The position numbers and the translations under genes are program-made. Positions 34,456 through 42,465 of a stretch of 64,000 bases of DNA are shown piece after piece. The notes beneath the pieces were generated by a model. The model ran no database searches, was not told the origin of the DNA, and saw only the letters and a list, made by a program, of their open reading frames with translations. This DNA is from Nocardia carnea (GTDB lineage: Bacteria > Actinomycetota > Actinomycetes > Mycobacteriales > Mycobacteriaceae). Location: the NCBI RefSeq assembly GCF_029869215.1, contig NZ_JARWPM010000302.1:1-64000 (forward strand). Reading direction: 5' to 3'. The number at the start of each line of letters is the position of its first letter. Within the stretch, counting starts at the first letter, position 1.

Positions 34456-34474
34456 GAGGCGCGCGCGAGCGACT

Positions 34475-35175
34475 GTGGAACATGACGTCGTCCGGCTGCG
34501 TGACTCCCTCGACTGGATGGCCTGCTGCGTGCAGCTGTTCTTCCTCGAGGGGTTCGACGCAGGCGATCAGTGTGCTGATTTTCCTCGCTCGGCCCATGCA
34601 GCGAACCCCGATGCTTTCCGTTCGATCGCTGATCTGGTGCCGCCGGAGAGCCGGGAGTTCATGTTGGGTCTTGCCCAAGGACGCGGAGCTATCGGGAAGC
34701 ATTCTCCGCTCTTCCGCGGATGTCGACGAACTTAGGAATCTTTATGAATATGATGAGGTTTGGAATCAGTGTTTCCCACGGTTCTCGGGGGAAGATCAGG
34801 CGGCTGCGATTGTCCTGATGTGTTGGCTTCGGGATGGGATGTTGCCTTTGAGATCGCACGCTCGCAGGGGCTGTATCTCGGCGAGGTGCAGGAGCTGCAG
34901 CGTCGGGGAGTGGCGCGCATGCGGCCGCTGATGTCCGAATGGTTTCAGCCGTTTTCGACCGACCGGATCATGGCCATTATCGACCATGAAATCAATATCG
35001 ACCGGCCGCTCGGCCCGATGAGTGCACAAGAGGCGGCGGATGAGTACGGAGTGCCGGATTGGCTGCGCCCAGTGTGGAGGAGGTGCTGCAAGATCTGGAA
35101 GCGGAGGGGTTTTATGTGCAGGTCGACTGTCAATTGGGCCCCGTCCACCCCTGCGGAAGCAGAAAACCAGCGTAA
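34475..35175 (+). pseudogene. Frameshifted gene directly behind the giant; candidate immunity gene remnant
   Basis: Coding sense moves through reading frames in a consistent order: EHDVVRLRDSLDWM, then SADVDELRNLYEYDEVWN, then DVAFEIARSQGLYLGEV, then SVEEVLQDLEAEGFYVQVD, ending at a TAA at 35173. Three frame changes are needed to join them. An AGGAGG overlaps the giant's stop, and a GTG at 34475 is the nearest start in the first frame (15-nt gap, long for a ribosome site). In polymorphic toxin loci the immunity gene sits in this position, but I recognise no immunity family. Confidence 0.5.
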
Positions 35176-35417
35176 GCTCATGCAGAAGTACCGTCCCGGC
35201 GGTGAACGACTGCTCCGGGTGGCCGCGGGAGAAGATCCCCGGGGAGTGGAAGGGCTTCCTGCCGATGCAGCCCGGCGGACCCTCCTGGAGTTCACTATCA
35301 ACGACCGTCCGGTTTTCCGAGTCGTTGCCGGCTCGGGAGGAATCGGCGCCTGACATGCGGCCGTCGAGCCAAATCAGGGGCTGTTTGTGGATTTTCGGCC
35401 AAGCCTCGGCCCGGATG

Positions 35418-35662
35418 CTTGGGAAGGTTTCCGTTGCTGGCGGTCTTGATAGGCACGTCGTAGCGTGGTGCCGGCTGCTGGTCGGGATCGAGACCGACCG
35501 CGGCCCGTGGGTCGCGGCGCTGGTCGCGGCCGGATACTCGGTTTTGGCGGTGAACCCGTTGCAGGCAACAAGGTTTCGTGACCGGCTGGGGTCTCGAGCG
35601 CCAAGAGCGACGCCGGGGACGCGCACGTGCTCTCCGGCATGGTCCGCACGTTTCTGGGTTGA
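35418..35662 (+). mobile_element. IS110-family transposase fragment
   Basis: The segment reads LVGIETDRGPWVAALVAAGY, then AVNPLQATRFRDRLG. After a frame change it continues SSAKSDAGDAHVLSGMVRT and stops. IETDRG, AVNPL and KSDAGDA are hallmark motifs of IS110-type DEDD transposases. The N-terminal catalytic start and the C-terminal half are missing, so this is a dead fragment. No element ends were found. Confidence 0.75.
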
Positions 35663-36089
35663 TGCCGCACCACCGCTCAGCGGCAGTGGCCGGGCAAATG
35701 ACAATCTCCGGACCGGAGGGGTCGTCGGGTAGTACCTCCCGCCGGGTCCGATCCGGCGACAGGCTGCCTCGATCGTAAGTTCACGATTCACGAGCCACGC
35801 AACACAGTTCGGCCAACCTTTACATTGAATTTGGATACAACGACCTCTGCACCCTTTGCATATATTTGATGTAGGGCGGATTGTGTGGCGTTTTGGCCGT
35901 TCTACGAGTTCAAACCCTTGGGCAATAACGGAATCTGCAGTATTCGGCTCCCAACCCACCATTGCATGCGCCGGTAGACAGCGGTACATTAATTACCGCC
36001 ACACGGCGTTGGCGGCGACATCGATCAGCAATACTGCCGCCGCCCGCAGCGGCGCCTTCTCGGATTATGCATGAGGAAAGGTTCCTTCA
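35663..36089. other. Intergenic stretch, AT-richer, no gene seen
   Basis: No convincing coding sequence. Bases 35810-36070 are clearly richer in A and T than the surroundings (runs such as TTTGCATATATTTGATG), which suggests a promoter region for the gene at 36090 or imported DNA. No defined -35/-10 pair can be assigned with confidence. Confidence 0.4.
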
Positions 36090-36599
36090 ATGTGTTCGAC
36101 TAATCATGTTGTTGCCCCTAATCCCGGATATCTTTTCGAGACCGAAATGTCGAGCATGGCCGCCAAGGGTGCTTTGTTCACGCGCATGCTTGCCCACCAC
36201 GCCGAAGTAGGATTGACAGCCGAGCAAATTGCCGGCCTGCTTACTTTGAGTGGCGAGTACCACGACAAGCAGGTCGCGCTCCGTGTCGAATTCATGGAAC
36301 TCGCTGAGCGAGCGGAGATCAAGTGGGGCCGGGTCGATGCTGATTTCATTGCCTCGCGCGAGCAGTTTCTCCGGCGCCGATCCGAGCTGCTGTTCGCCGA
36401 GGAAAGCCTTTTCTTCGAGTATGCGCGCCGGGGCCACGACCTGCTGTCGGACGAGCAGATAGCGGCTGCGGAAATCGTTTACCATACCGAGAAGGATGCC
36501 TGGGTGTCCGCGATGAGCGGACCGCTCGGCCGGGCATTGGCTCCGAGCTACGCCGTGGAGCGATCTCTTACCGATGCGACGTCCTCGCCGACAACGTAG
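36090..36599 (+). CDS. Helical protein of unknown function, LTxxQ-like segments
   Basis: A 169-residue, largely helical protein with no signal peptide or membrane segment. The ATG has a good ribosome site (GAGGAAAGG, 9-nt gap). Two segments, VGLTAEQIAGLLTLSGEYHD and LLSDEQIAAAEIVYHTEKD, recall the LTxxQ repeats of CpxP/Spy-type proteins, but without secretion signals, so I treat the likeness as structural only. The MFS gene starts 2 nt after its stop, so the two are almost certainly one operon. A substrate-binding or accessory role for that exporter is possible. Confidence 0.7.
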   Translation: MCSTNHVVAPNPGYLFETEMSSMAAKGALFTRMLAHHAEVGLTAEQIAGLLTLSGEYHDKQVALRVEFMELAERAEIKWGRVDADFIASREQFLRRRSELLFAEESLFFEYARRGHDLLSDEQIAAAEIVYHTEKDAWVSAMSGPLGRALAPSYAVERSLTDATSSPTT

Positions 36600-36601
36600 G
36601 A

Positions 36602-37813
36602 GTGCGTAACCCGCCGGATACCGGTACATCGCCGGCCGCCCCGCCGTCGTATAGGTCGCTGTTTGCGTTCCCACCCTATCGACGGTTGTGGGCCGGCCAG
36701 ACACTGTCCCTGCTCGGCGACAGCATTGCCCGAGTCGCGATGCCGGTGCTCGTGGTATCGATAAGCGGCAACGCAAATATCTTGCCATTGCTGTTTGCGT
36801 TACAACAGGTGCCGTGGCTATTGGGACCTTTCGCCGGGATTCTGGCAGACCGCTTCGATCGTCGTTCGATCGTACGAATTGCTTTGGCGATCGAAGCAGT
36901 CTCGATTCTGGGTATCGGGTGCACGTCGTCGGTCGAAACAATTCTCGTTCTGGCATTTGTGGCCGGTTGCTGTCAGGTTGTGCAGGCCCCGGCCCGGGCG
37001 GCGGGTATGCCCGAGCTACTCGGCGGCCTGTTTTCGGTGGGACTGGCAGCCACAACGGCGACAATTCAAATCTCTGAGGTAGTCGGCCAAGCCGTGGGTG
37101 GACTGCTGATGCTGGAAATTTCTGCACGCGTCCTACTGGTCGCCGATGCAGTGTCCTTTCTCTTCTACGCATTCCTGGTCCCGAAGTTGCCCAATGCATC
37201 GAGTCGCGCCGCCGCAAATCGACCGAGTATCACACATGGGTTTCGTCGTCTTTGGAACGATACTTCCCTGCGCTCGGTTGTGTCGGTCATGATTGCACGG
37301 GGACTCACGCTCACTGCGGCTTTGTTGTCGCTGCCCTATGCGATTGTTGTCCACCGACAGGGAGGTCCCGTCAGCTTTGGTCTACTCGTGTCCGTGATGA
37401 CGTTCAGCCTGACGGTGGGATCACTGCTGACCGGCAAGCTCGCAAAGATCGAGAACGGCGCTCGTGCACTTCTCGCAACGACCATCGTTGCAGGGTTGGC
37501 TGTGGTGCCGATAGTTGTCAACCCACCGCTACCGGTTATCGCGGTGTTCCTGGCGGTCGGCGCATTGTTGTTCGCGCCGGGAAACATCATCGCGAACGGA
37601 ATGCTGTCCCTGCGGGCCGAGCCGGATGAACGAGGGCAAGTTATCGCTGCCGCATTCGTGATGATCAAAGCCGGTCAAGTCGTCGGGGGACTTGCGATGG
37701 TTGGAGTTCTCGAGTTGTGCAGACCGGCCGAGGCGTTGGCGATTGCCGGGGCAGCCCTGGCCCTGCTGACGATCGGACTGTGGCCGGCCGCCAGGTGGTC
37801 GTGGGAGGGCTGA
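36602..37813 (+). CDS. MFS transporter
   Basis: About 403 residues with roughly 12 hydrophobic segments. The family A motif appears as GILADRFDRRSIVRIAL after the second helix, as in drug-efflux MFS proteins of the MdtH/MefA type. A GTG at 36602 follows the upstream stop by 2 nt; the AGGAG there is too close to serve it well, so translation probably depends on coupling. Cargo is unknown. Operon with the helical protein at 36090. Confidence 0.8.
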   Translation: MRNPPDTGTSPAAPPSYRSLFAFPPYRRLWAGQTLSLLGDSIARVAMPVLVVSISGNANILPLLFALQQVPWLLGPFAGILADRFDRRSIVRIALAIEAVSILGIGCTSSVETILVLAFVAGCCQVVQAPARAAGMPELLGGLFSVGLAATTATIQISEVVGQAVGGLLMLEISARVLLVADAVSFLFYAFLVPKLPNASSRAAANRPSITHGFRRLWNDTSLRSVVSVMIARGLTLTAALLSLPYAIVVHRQGGPVSFGLLVSVMTFSLTVGSLLTGKLAKIENGARALLATTIVAGLAVVPIVVNPPLPVIAVFLAVGALLFAPGNIIANGMLSLRAEPDERGQVIAAAFVMIKAGQVVGGLAMVGVLELCRPAEALAIAGAALALLTIGLWPAARWSWEG

Positions 37814-38221
37814 CCGCGACCACCTGCGCGTCCTGGCGTGCGTGAGCGTAGATGCCGAATCCTGGCCGGGTACCCCTCGGTAGCGGTGCGCTGTCAGTGT
37901 TCGCGTGGCCAGGGGTTGCACCGCGGGTGCTTCGACACATGTTCGACAATTGCGAGTCCACCGCCGCGTAGCGGTGTTCCGGTGGACTGGTCGGGAATAC
38001 TGAAGAAGCTGTAGAAGGTTGCGGATCGGTGCTGGGCGCGACCGAGCCGTGCGCACGCTGCAGCCCGGGTGCCCATCCAGGCGGTACGCACTATCGGGAC
38101 TCCAGCACAGCGAGTGGTGTGTTCCCGCGCATCATGCGTCGAAATCCGGATCGTATGTGGAATGGTCCGATGGACTGCAGGGAGCCGAGCAGGTCGCGGC
38201 TCCCTGTCCAGTGTGCGATTC
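37814..38221. other. Intergenic region between convergent MFS genes with an inverted repeat
   Basis: An inverted repeat with 9-bp arms (AGTCCACCG at 37955-37963 and CGGTGGACT at 37980-37988) lies between the two convergent transporters and could end transcription. On the minus strand around 37900-38030 a short open stretch contains RGGGLAIVEHVSKH, reminiscent of the ATP-lid motif of HATPase proteins, but it is too short and startless to call a gene. Confidence 0.4.
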
Positions 38222-39577
38222 CTACCTCGGCGATCTCATTCGGGAGAGCACGACCGTTCCCCTGGGCAGGGCCGCAACCTGGTGGCTTCGGACGATCGAA
38301 AGCGGTGTTGCGCGGCGCTTACCGCCACCCTGCGCCCCGACGGAAACGCGGGCGTGCCGGACGGCGAATCCGAGGACCGTCGGCACGGCCAGGAGCAGGA
38401 GAACCGCAGCGTATTCCCGGGTCACCACGCTCGGGTCGCCCTGCTGGATCGACAGGTACCCGGCCACCACCGCGGGGGCGCCGAAACCGAGGTAGCAGCA
38501 GATGTACAACACCGACAATACGCCCGCGCGGTGCTCGGATCCCGCGTGCGGGACGACGGTACGGATGCCGCCCTGGAATCCGCCGCCGAACCCGATGCCG
38601 GCGATCACCGTGCTCGCGTACAGTCCGGCAAGCGAACCGGTGTGAAGTGCAGCGAGAGTGCCGACGAGGCCGAGAACCAGTGCGCCGACACCTATTTCGA
38701 AGAGGCGCTGCGGCTCGATGTCGTGCAGCGCGACGATGGTGACAACGGCCACGGCGGTTATGAGGAAGATCGGCAACCCCGCCAGCAGTGGGGAGGGCCC
38801 GGGATGGAGTGTGTCCACCAGGGCGGGGCCGAGGGAGCCGTAGAGACCAGCGAGGGCCCACACCGCGAAAACTACCGGCGCCGCGATGAACAGAGGCCGG
38901 CGGGCGTCCTGCGGTACCGCGAACGTGGGACGTAACGAGGCCAGCGCACCGTCGCGGCGTGTCCCGGTCTCGGGCATGGTGGCTACACCGACCGCCTGGA
39001 CGGCGAAGACAACCAGCATGATCAGATAGATCGTGCGGGTGGGATGTGGAAGATGCTCGACCACCTGTGTGGAGACCAGAATTCCCAGCGAGCAACCGAT
39101 GACCGGGATGACCGCATTGGTCAGGGTGCTGCGGGCGCGATCGAGATCGATGAGCGTCGCGCCGACAGCACCGAGCGCGGCGCCGATCGCCAGGCCCTGA
39201 ACCATACGTCCGGCCAGCAGCGCGTAAACCCCTTCGGCGGTGGCGAATATCGCCATGGCAGCGATCTGGGCGAGCAGCGCGGAAATCAGGACGGGCTTAC
39301 GGCCGATATGGTCGGAGAGCGCGCCGAATGTCAGTAGCGTCAGTAGGACCGCCAGCGAATAGATGGCGAAAACAACCGTGATGGTGAGCGAGGACAGGCC
39401 CCAATCCGACTGGTACACAGGGTAGATGGGTGTCAATACGCTTGTGGACGCGAGGAAGGTCACGACAATGGACGCGGTAAGGATGAAATGGCCCGCCGGT
39501 AGCTGGATACGTGCCGGAGTGGACAGGAAGCGGGAAGATATCGGCGGATGGTTTCCGACGGAGTGGAAGAGGGACAC
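38222..39577 (-). CDS. MFS transporter
   Basis: About 451 residues with around 12 transmembrane segments and the motif-A loop GALSDHIGRKPV. The GTG at 39577 is preferred over upstream starts because an AGGAG lies 6 nt before it. The N-terminal half is closely related to the MFS stub at 49714-49920 (TVVFAIYSLAVLL versus TVVFAAYSASVLI), so the region once held two such genes. Likely an efflux pump of the Bcr/CflA or sugar-efflux kind; cargo unknown. Confidence 0.8.
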   Translation of the reverse strand: MSLFHSVGNHPPISSRFLSTPARIQLPAGHFILTASIVVTFLASTSVLTPIYPVYQSDWGLSSLTITVVFAIYSLAVLLTLLTFGALSDHIGRKPVLISALLAQIAAMAIFATAEGVYALLAGRMVQGLAIGAALGAVGATLIDLDRARSTLTNAVIPVIGCSLGILVSTQVVEHLPHPTRTIYLIMLVVFAVQAVGVATMPETGTRRDGALASLRPTFAVPQDARRPLFIAAPVVFAVWALAGLYGSLGPALVDTLHPGPSPLLAGLPIFLITAVAVVTIVALHDIEPQRLFEIGVGALVLGLVGTLAALHTGSLAGLYASTVIAGIGFGGGFQGGIRTVVPHAGSEHRAGVLSVLYICCYLGFGAPAVVAGYLSIQQGDPSVVTREYAAVLLLLAVPTVLGFAVRHARVSVGAQGGGKRRATPLSIVRSHQVAALPRGTVVLSRMRSPR

Positions 39578-40266
39578 AGACGTCTCCTGATGGATGCCGT
39601 GTTGGGCGTGCGTTATTCCCAACCACATGGACACGGGGACTGATGCGTAACCCGTGTGTCGACTGACTGATGTTTGCTGCCGTCGCGAAATCCTCTGTGC
39701 CGTGGAAAGTCTGGCCTGGACTCACACCGGAGAACTTCTGTGGCGGGGGCGAGGTAATCGTATTCCCCTGTTTTCGGGTTCGCCGCCGGAACGAAGGGTG
39801 GGCGGACTGTTTGATGATTCCTTGAGTAACGGATCCGTCCGGCGGGTAGATCTGGGCGAAGTCCGGCCGCGGTTTCGTACGCAGGTGAGCAACTGCTTGC
39901 TGAGCCGACGTCCCAAACCGCCGCGGTGGGTGTCGACTGCGTCGGTTCCGATAGCCGGCGGCTGCGGCCGGTCGGCACTTGCGCACGGATCGTGGCGTCG
40001 AGCGGTCACGGCTACCGATCCGGTCGAAAACGCGGGCGCAGCGGTGCTGCGCCGTGCCCGGACAACCGACGGAATCGAGGCCACCTGCGCGACGGTGATC
40101 GGTCCGTTCGCAGTAGCCGGGCTGTTACCGGACGGGGCGAGCCGGTCCCGGTGCCCGGACCATCACGGTCCGCAGCATCAGGCTCCGGCAGCTCGGCTGC
40201 CATTCGACGATCTGGTCCGGTATGAGAAGGCCCGGCTCCTGGCCGAGCCCGAACTTGTCGGCTCAC
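39578..40266. other. Intergenic region, no gene supported
   Basis: Long open frames exist, as expected at this GC content, but none has convincing protein character. Around 40080-40265 a plus-strand stretch (LPFDDLVRYEKARLLAEPEL) looks locally protein-like and could be the eroded end of an older gene. It also contains the start of the conserved block beginning at 40267. Confidence 0.35.
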
Positions 40267-40310
40267 CTTACGCGCAGGTCAAATGTCGCGAATGGTGTGG
40301 AAAATGTTGG
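40267..40310 (+). promoter_or_regulatory. Conserved 44-bp upstream block, copy 1
   Basis: The core AGGTCAAATGTCGCGAAT is shared with 42046-42089 on the other strand, 38 of 44 bases identical. It ends 133 nt before the start of the orphan toxin module; the other copy ends 126 nt before the DUF4254 gene, in the same orientation. Shared placement suggests a promoter or operator under common control, though a duplicated leader is also possible. Confidence 0.6.
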
Positions 40311-40443
40311 ATTATAAGCCGCACTACATGGCCGGCCAGCGAGGTGCACCTTGCTGGAACGCACAATTCGACTACGGTCGAAGTGGCTGTACCCGCCGGT
40401 CGTTTCCGCTCACATCGGATCTCTGTAACGGGACGTTTCTCTG

Positions 40444-41087
40444 TTGACGGTGGACCACCCAGGAGAAGTGGCAGGCAGGGCTTACCGCCTGGTGTCCGGA
40501 TCGGCTCCCGGCCGGTACCTGGCGAACTCGGACCCGGAATTTCCGGTGCAGCGCATCTTTTCGGTCATGGACCCGGACACCGGCGAGCTGATAGTGCCGG
40601 TTACCTATCTGCTCGCGATCGCGGTGTATATGTTCGGTAATCGTGTGGGGCGCGAACTGCGGTTCGATCGAGAACCGGATTTGGATAGATTCTCGAGGGA
40701 CGAACTCGGGAAGACCTTGGACGGGCGCCTGCGCATGTTCGACAGTATCGAACCCTTGCAGCGGGTCCTCGAACAGCTCTTCCAGCACAGTGCCGGTGAG
40801 GTGAGAATCCGTATTCGGGATTGTGCCCGATCAGTGCGGATACCGCCGAACTCCTGCGGTCCGGTCTCGGCCATGCCAAGAGAAAAGAGATCAAGAACAA
40901 GACCCTGCGCGGGCCCGACAAATTCGTGTTCCGTGGGGTGCGGGACTCCGATCTGGGGCGGGTCTTCTGCTACCCGCCCGGCCCGGTACCCGCCGGGCTC
41001 AGTGTGCGGGCTACGAGGTTTCTCGACTTCGCAGTAGAGGTGCGCCGTGCGGCGTACGAACGCGGACTCCTCCAGAACGGAGCATAG
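40444..41087 (+). pseudogene. Orphan copy of the giant protein's C-terminal module, frameshifted
   Basis: The first frame (TTG at 40444; GTG at 40450 possible) encodes GRELRFDREPDLDRFS, then RLRMFDSIEPLQRVLEQL. This closely matches the papain-like halves inside the giant (GQDFRFDREPADIG; RFESVRDLVDSL). Near 40815 coding sense jumps one frame to ADTAELLRSGLGHAKRKE and a plausible end at 41087. Displaced modules of this kind are known from polymorphic toxin loci, where they can recombine onto the main gene. Catalytic residues are not evident. A sequencing indel could also explain the jump. Confidence 0.6.
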
Positions 41088-41307
41088 AGCGGCGCCCCGG
41101 GTTGCCGAGTACCAGCAAGGACGCTCCTCGGTTTCTACGCCTATGGGTCGGCGCCGGACCCGGAACCCTGACCAGGTCGGTCTTCTCGGCTCGGCCGTCA
41201 TGACGCGTCCCGCCGATTGCGCACGGTAGCGTGTTGGTACGGCAGCCTGGTTTCGTCGTCTGTACGGCGCCCCGCTCGGTTGTCGGAGTCCGTGAACTAC
41301 TCGTGGT

Positions 41308-41919
41308 TCAGGCAGTGCCCGCCGGACCGTTCGCTCGCGGTATCACTCCGCTGATCTTCGACATCAATGCTCGCGAGGTCTGTGCGTGCACCACCCCGGC
41401 CGGGAGGTAGCGGACACCGGCGCGTATATCACGATGGAGATCGGCGTACTCGAGTTCCAGCTCGGCCAGCCGTGTCCAGGCGCGGTGCAGCCGCGCGCCA
41501 CCGATATCGGCACACATCAGCAGCTCGAACGCCTCCGCGGCGGCCCAGGCCAGCCGGTCGATGAGCAGGGCGAGCCCGGGTTCGTACGGGCGGGCGGAGG
41601 GCGAGGGGAGCGGCAACTGCCGTGTCAGGGCATCGATGCGGACCAGTAGCGGGATCCGGAGGGCCAGCAGGTTCGCATCGGAATCCGGACGCATGATCCG
41701 GCGCCGATGAATGTCGACCAGCTGGTAGGCCAGACTGCAGAGCGGTCCTTCGAGATGTTGCCCGGCCATGGCGCACAACAGGGTGCTGGGCGGGGGCAGT
41801 GATATCCGATCGGCGCTGCCGTGGCCCCGCGCCACGGACGGCAGCGCGGCGGGGTGCTGCCGGAAGGTCGAATACGCGGCCGGAGAAAAGCGGTCGCGGT
41901 GTGGTTTCACAACAGGCAT
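41308..41919 (-). CDS. DUF4254 family protein
   Basis: 203 residues from an ATG with AGGGA about 7 nt upstream. The C-terminal 130 residues show the family pattern: LAYQLVDIHRRR, VRIDALTRQLPLP, LIDRLAWAAAEAFELL, HRAWTRLAELELEYADLH and GVRYLP. DUF4254 is frequent in Nocardia; no biochemical function is established. Its upstream region carries the 44-bp block also found before the orphan toxin module, hinting at joint regulation with toxin-locus genes. An antitoxin or accessory role is possible but unproven. Confidence 0.7.
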   Translation of the reverse strand: MPVVKPHRDRFSPAAYSTFRQHPAALPSVARGHGSADRISLPPPSTLLCAMAGQHLEGPLCSLAYQLVDIHRRRIMRPDSDANLLALRIPLLVRIDALTRQLPLPSPSARPYEPGLALLIDRLAWAAAEAFELLMCADIGGARLHRAWTRLAELELEYADLHRDIRAGVRYLPAGVVHAQTSRALMSKISGVIPRANGPAGTA

Positions 41920-42045
41920 AGCGGTGTCCCTGGACGTAGGTGGGAACCATTCCGACAAGCTGTTCCGCTCGGCTTTCGGGTAGATTTCCGATGGGCTGAT
42001 ACTCGAAATGGTAGGGGCAACCACCGGGGTCGGATACGGCCGAAC

Positions 42046-42089
42046 CCGACATTCTGCATACGATTCGCGACATTTGACCTTCGCGTAAG
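42046..42089 (-). promoter_or_regulatory. Conserved 44-bp upstream block, copy 2
   Basis: Second copy of the block at 40267-40310, read on the minus strand toward the DUF4254 gene. Six of 44 positions differ, and the central 18 bases (AGGTCAAATGTCGCGAAT) are identical. Confidence 0.6.
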
Positions 42090-42221
42090 CTGCGCAGAGA
42101 AGCTCGAGGTCGGCCAGGTCGTGGCTCGACGTCGGTGTAGGCGAGCTTGCGGCCGCTCTCCGTGTCCGAGCCAGACGTTGATGGTGGCGGTGTGACGGTG
42201 GCGCGATAGCCGACGGCGAGT

Positions 42222-42458
42222 TTACCGGCTCGCCCAACGCTGCCTCGACGGTCGGCAGAGCCTGTCGCAGCCCCCGCGGTTGGTGAACATCCACTTCATA
42301 TAATCGCCGGTATCAGGACCGAAGCTGCCGTCAGCGGATGTGCCGATGGAACGCTGTGAGGCTATCAGCGCCGATCGTGTCTCGGGTCCGAACTTGCCGT
42401 CCGGAGTCAACGAGGTGCCGTGGCAGCTTTCCGGCGCCAGTACTCCAGCCGCACTTGG
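42222..42458 (-). pseudogene. Peptidoglycan-binding domain remnant
   Basis: The minus strand encodes LTPDGKFGPETRSALIASQR, then SADGSFGPDTGDYMKW, the repeat pattern of PG_binding_1 domains of cell-wall hydrolases. It reads back to a stop at 42459, right at the edge of the IS701-type element, so the 5' part of the gene is gone. The reading continues to a stop at 42222. No catalytic domain remains. Confidence 0.6.
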
Positions 42459-42465
42459 TTATGTT

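Noticed and set aside
121-34455. The giant frame as an assembly error joining several genes
   Set aside because: Reading sense, codon use and repeated modules are continuous and in frame throughout; only the first 20 residues look unreliable.
35022-35732. Single gene spanning the IS110-like segment
   Set aside because: Only the middle third is transposase-like; the ends belong to other frames, so it is a chance frame over a fragment.
34796-35989. Long minus-strand open frame (397 codons)
   Set aside because: Mirror of coding DNA and the IS110 scrap; composition is not protein-like and no domain is seen.
36090-36599. CpxP/Spy periplasmic chaperone
   Set aside because: Two LTxxQ-like spots exist, but there is no signal peptide and the rest of the family pattern is missing.
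39654-40640. Plus-strand open frame of 328 codons before the orphan module
   Set aside because: Overlaps the orphan module in another frame and has Arg/Ser/Pro-rich antisense-like composition; only a short piece near 40200 looks protein-like.
40000-42300. ESX/type VII secretion genes (WXG100, EccC and similar)
   Set aside because: Looked for around the giant and found none; export by this route remains inference.
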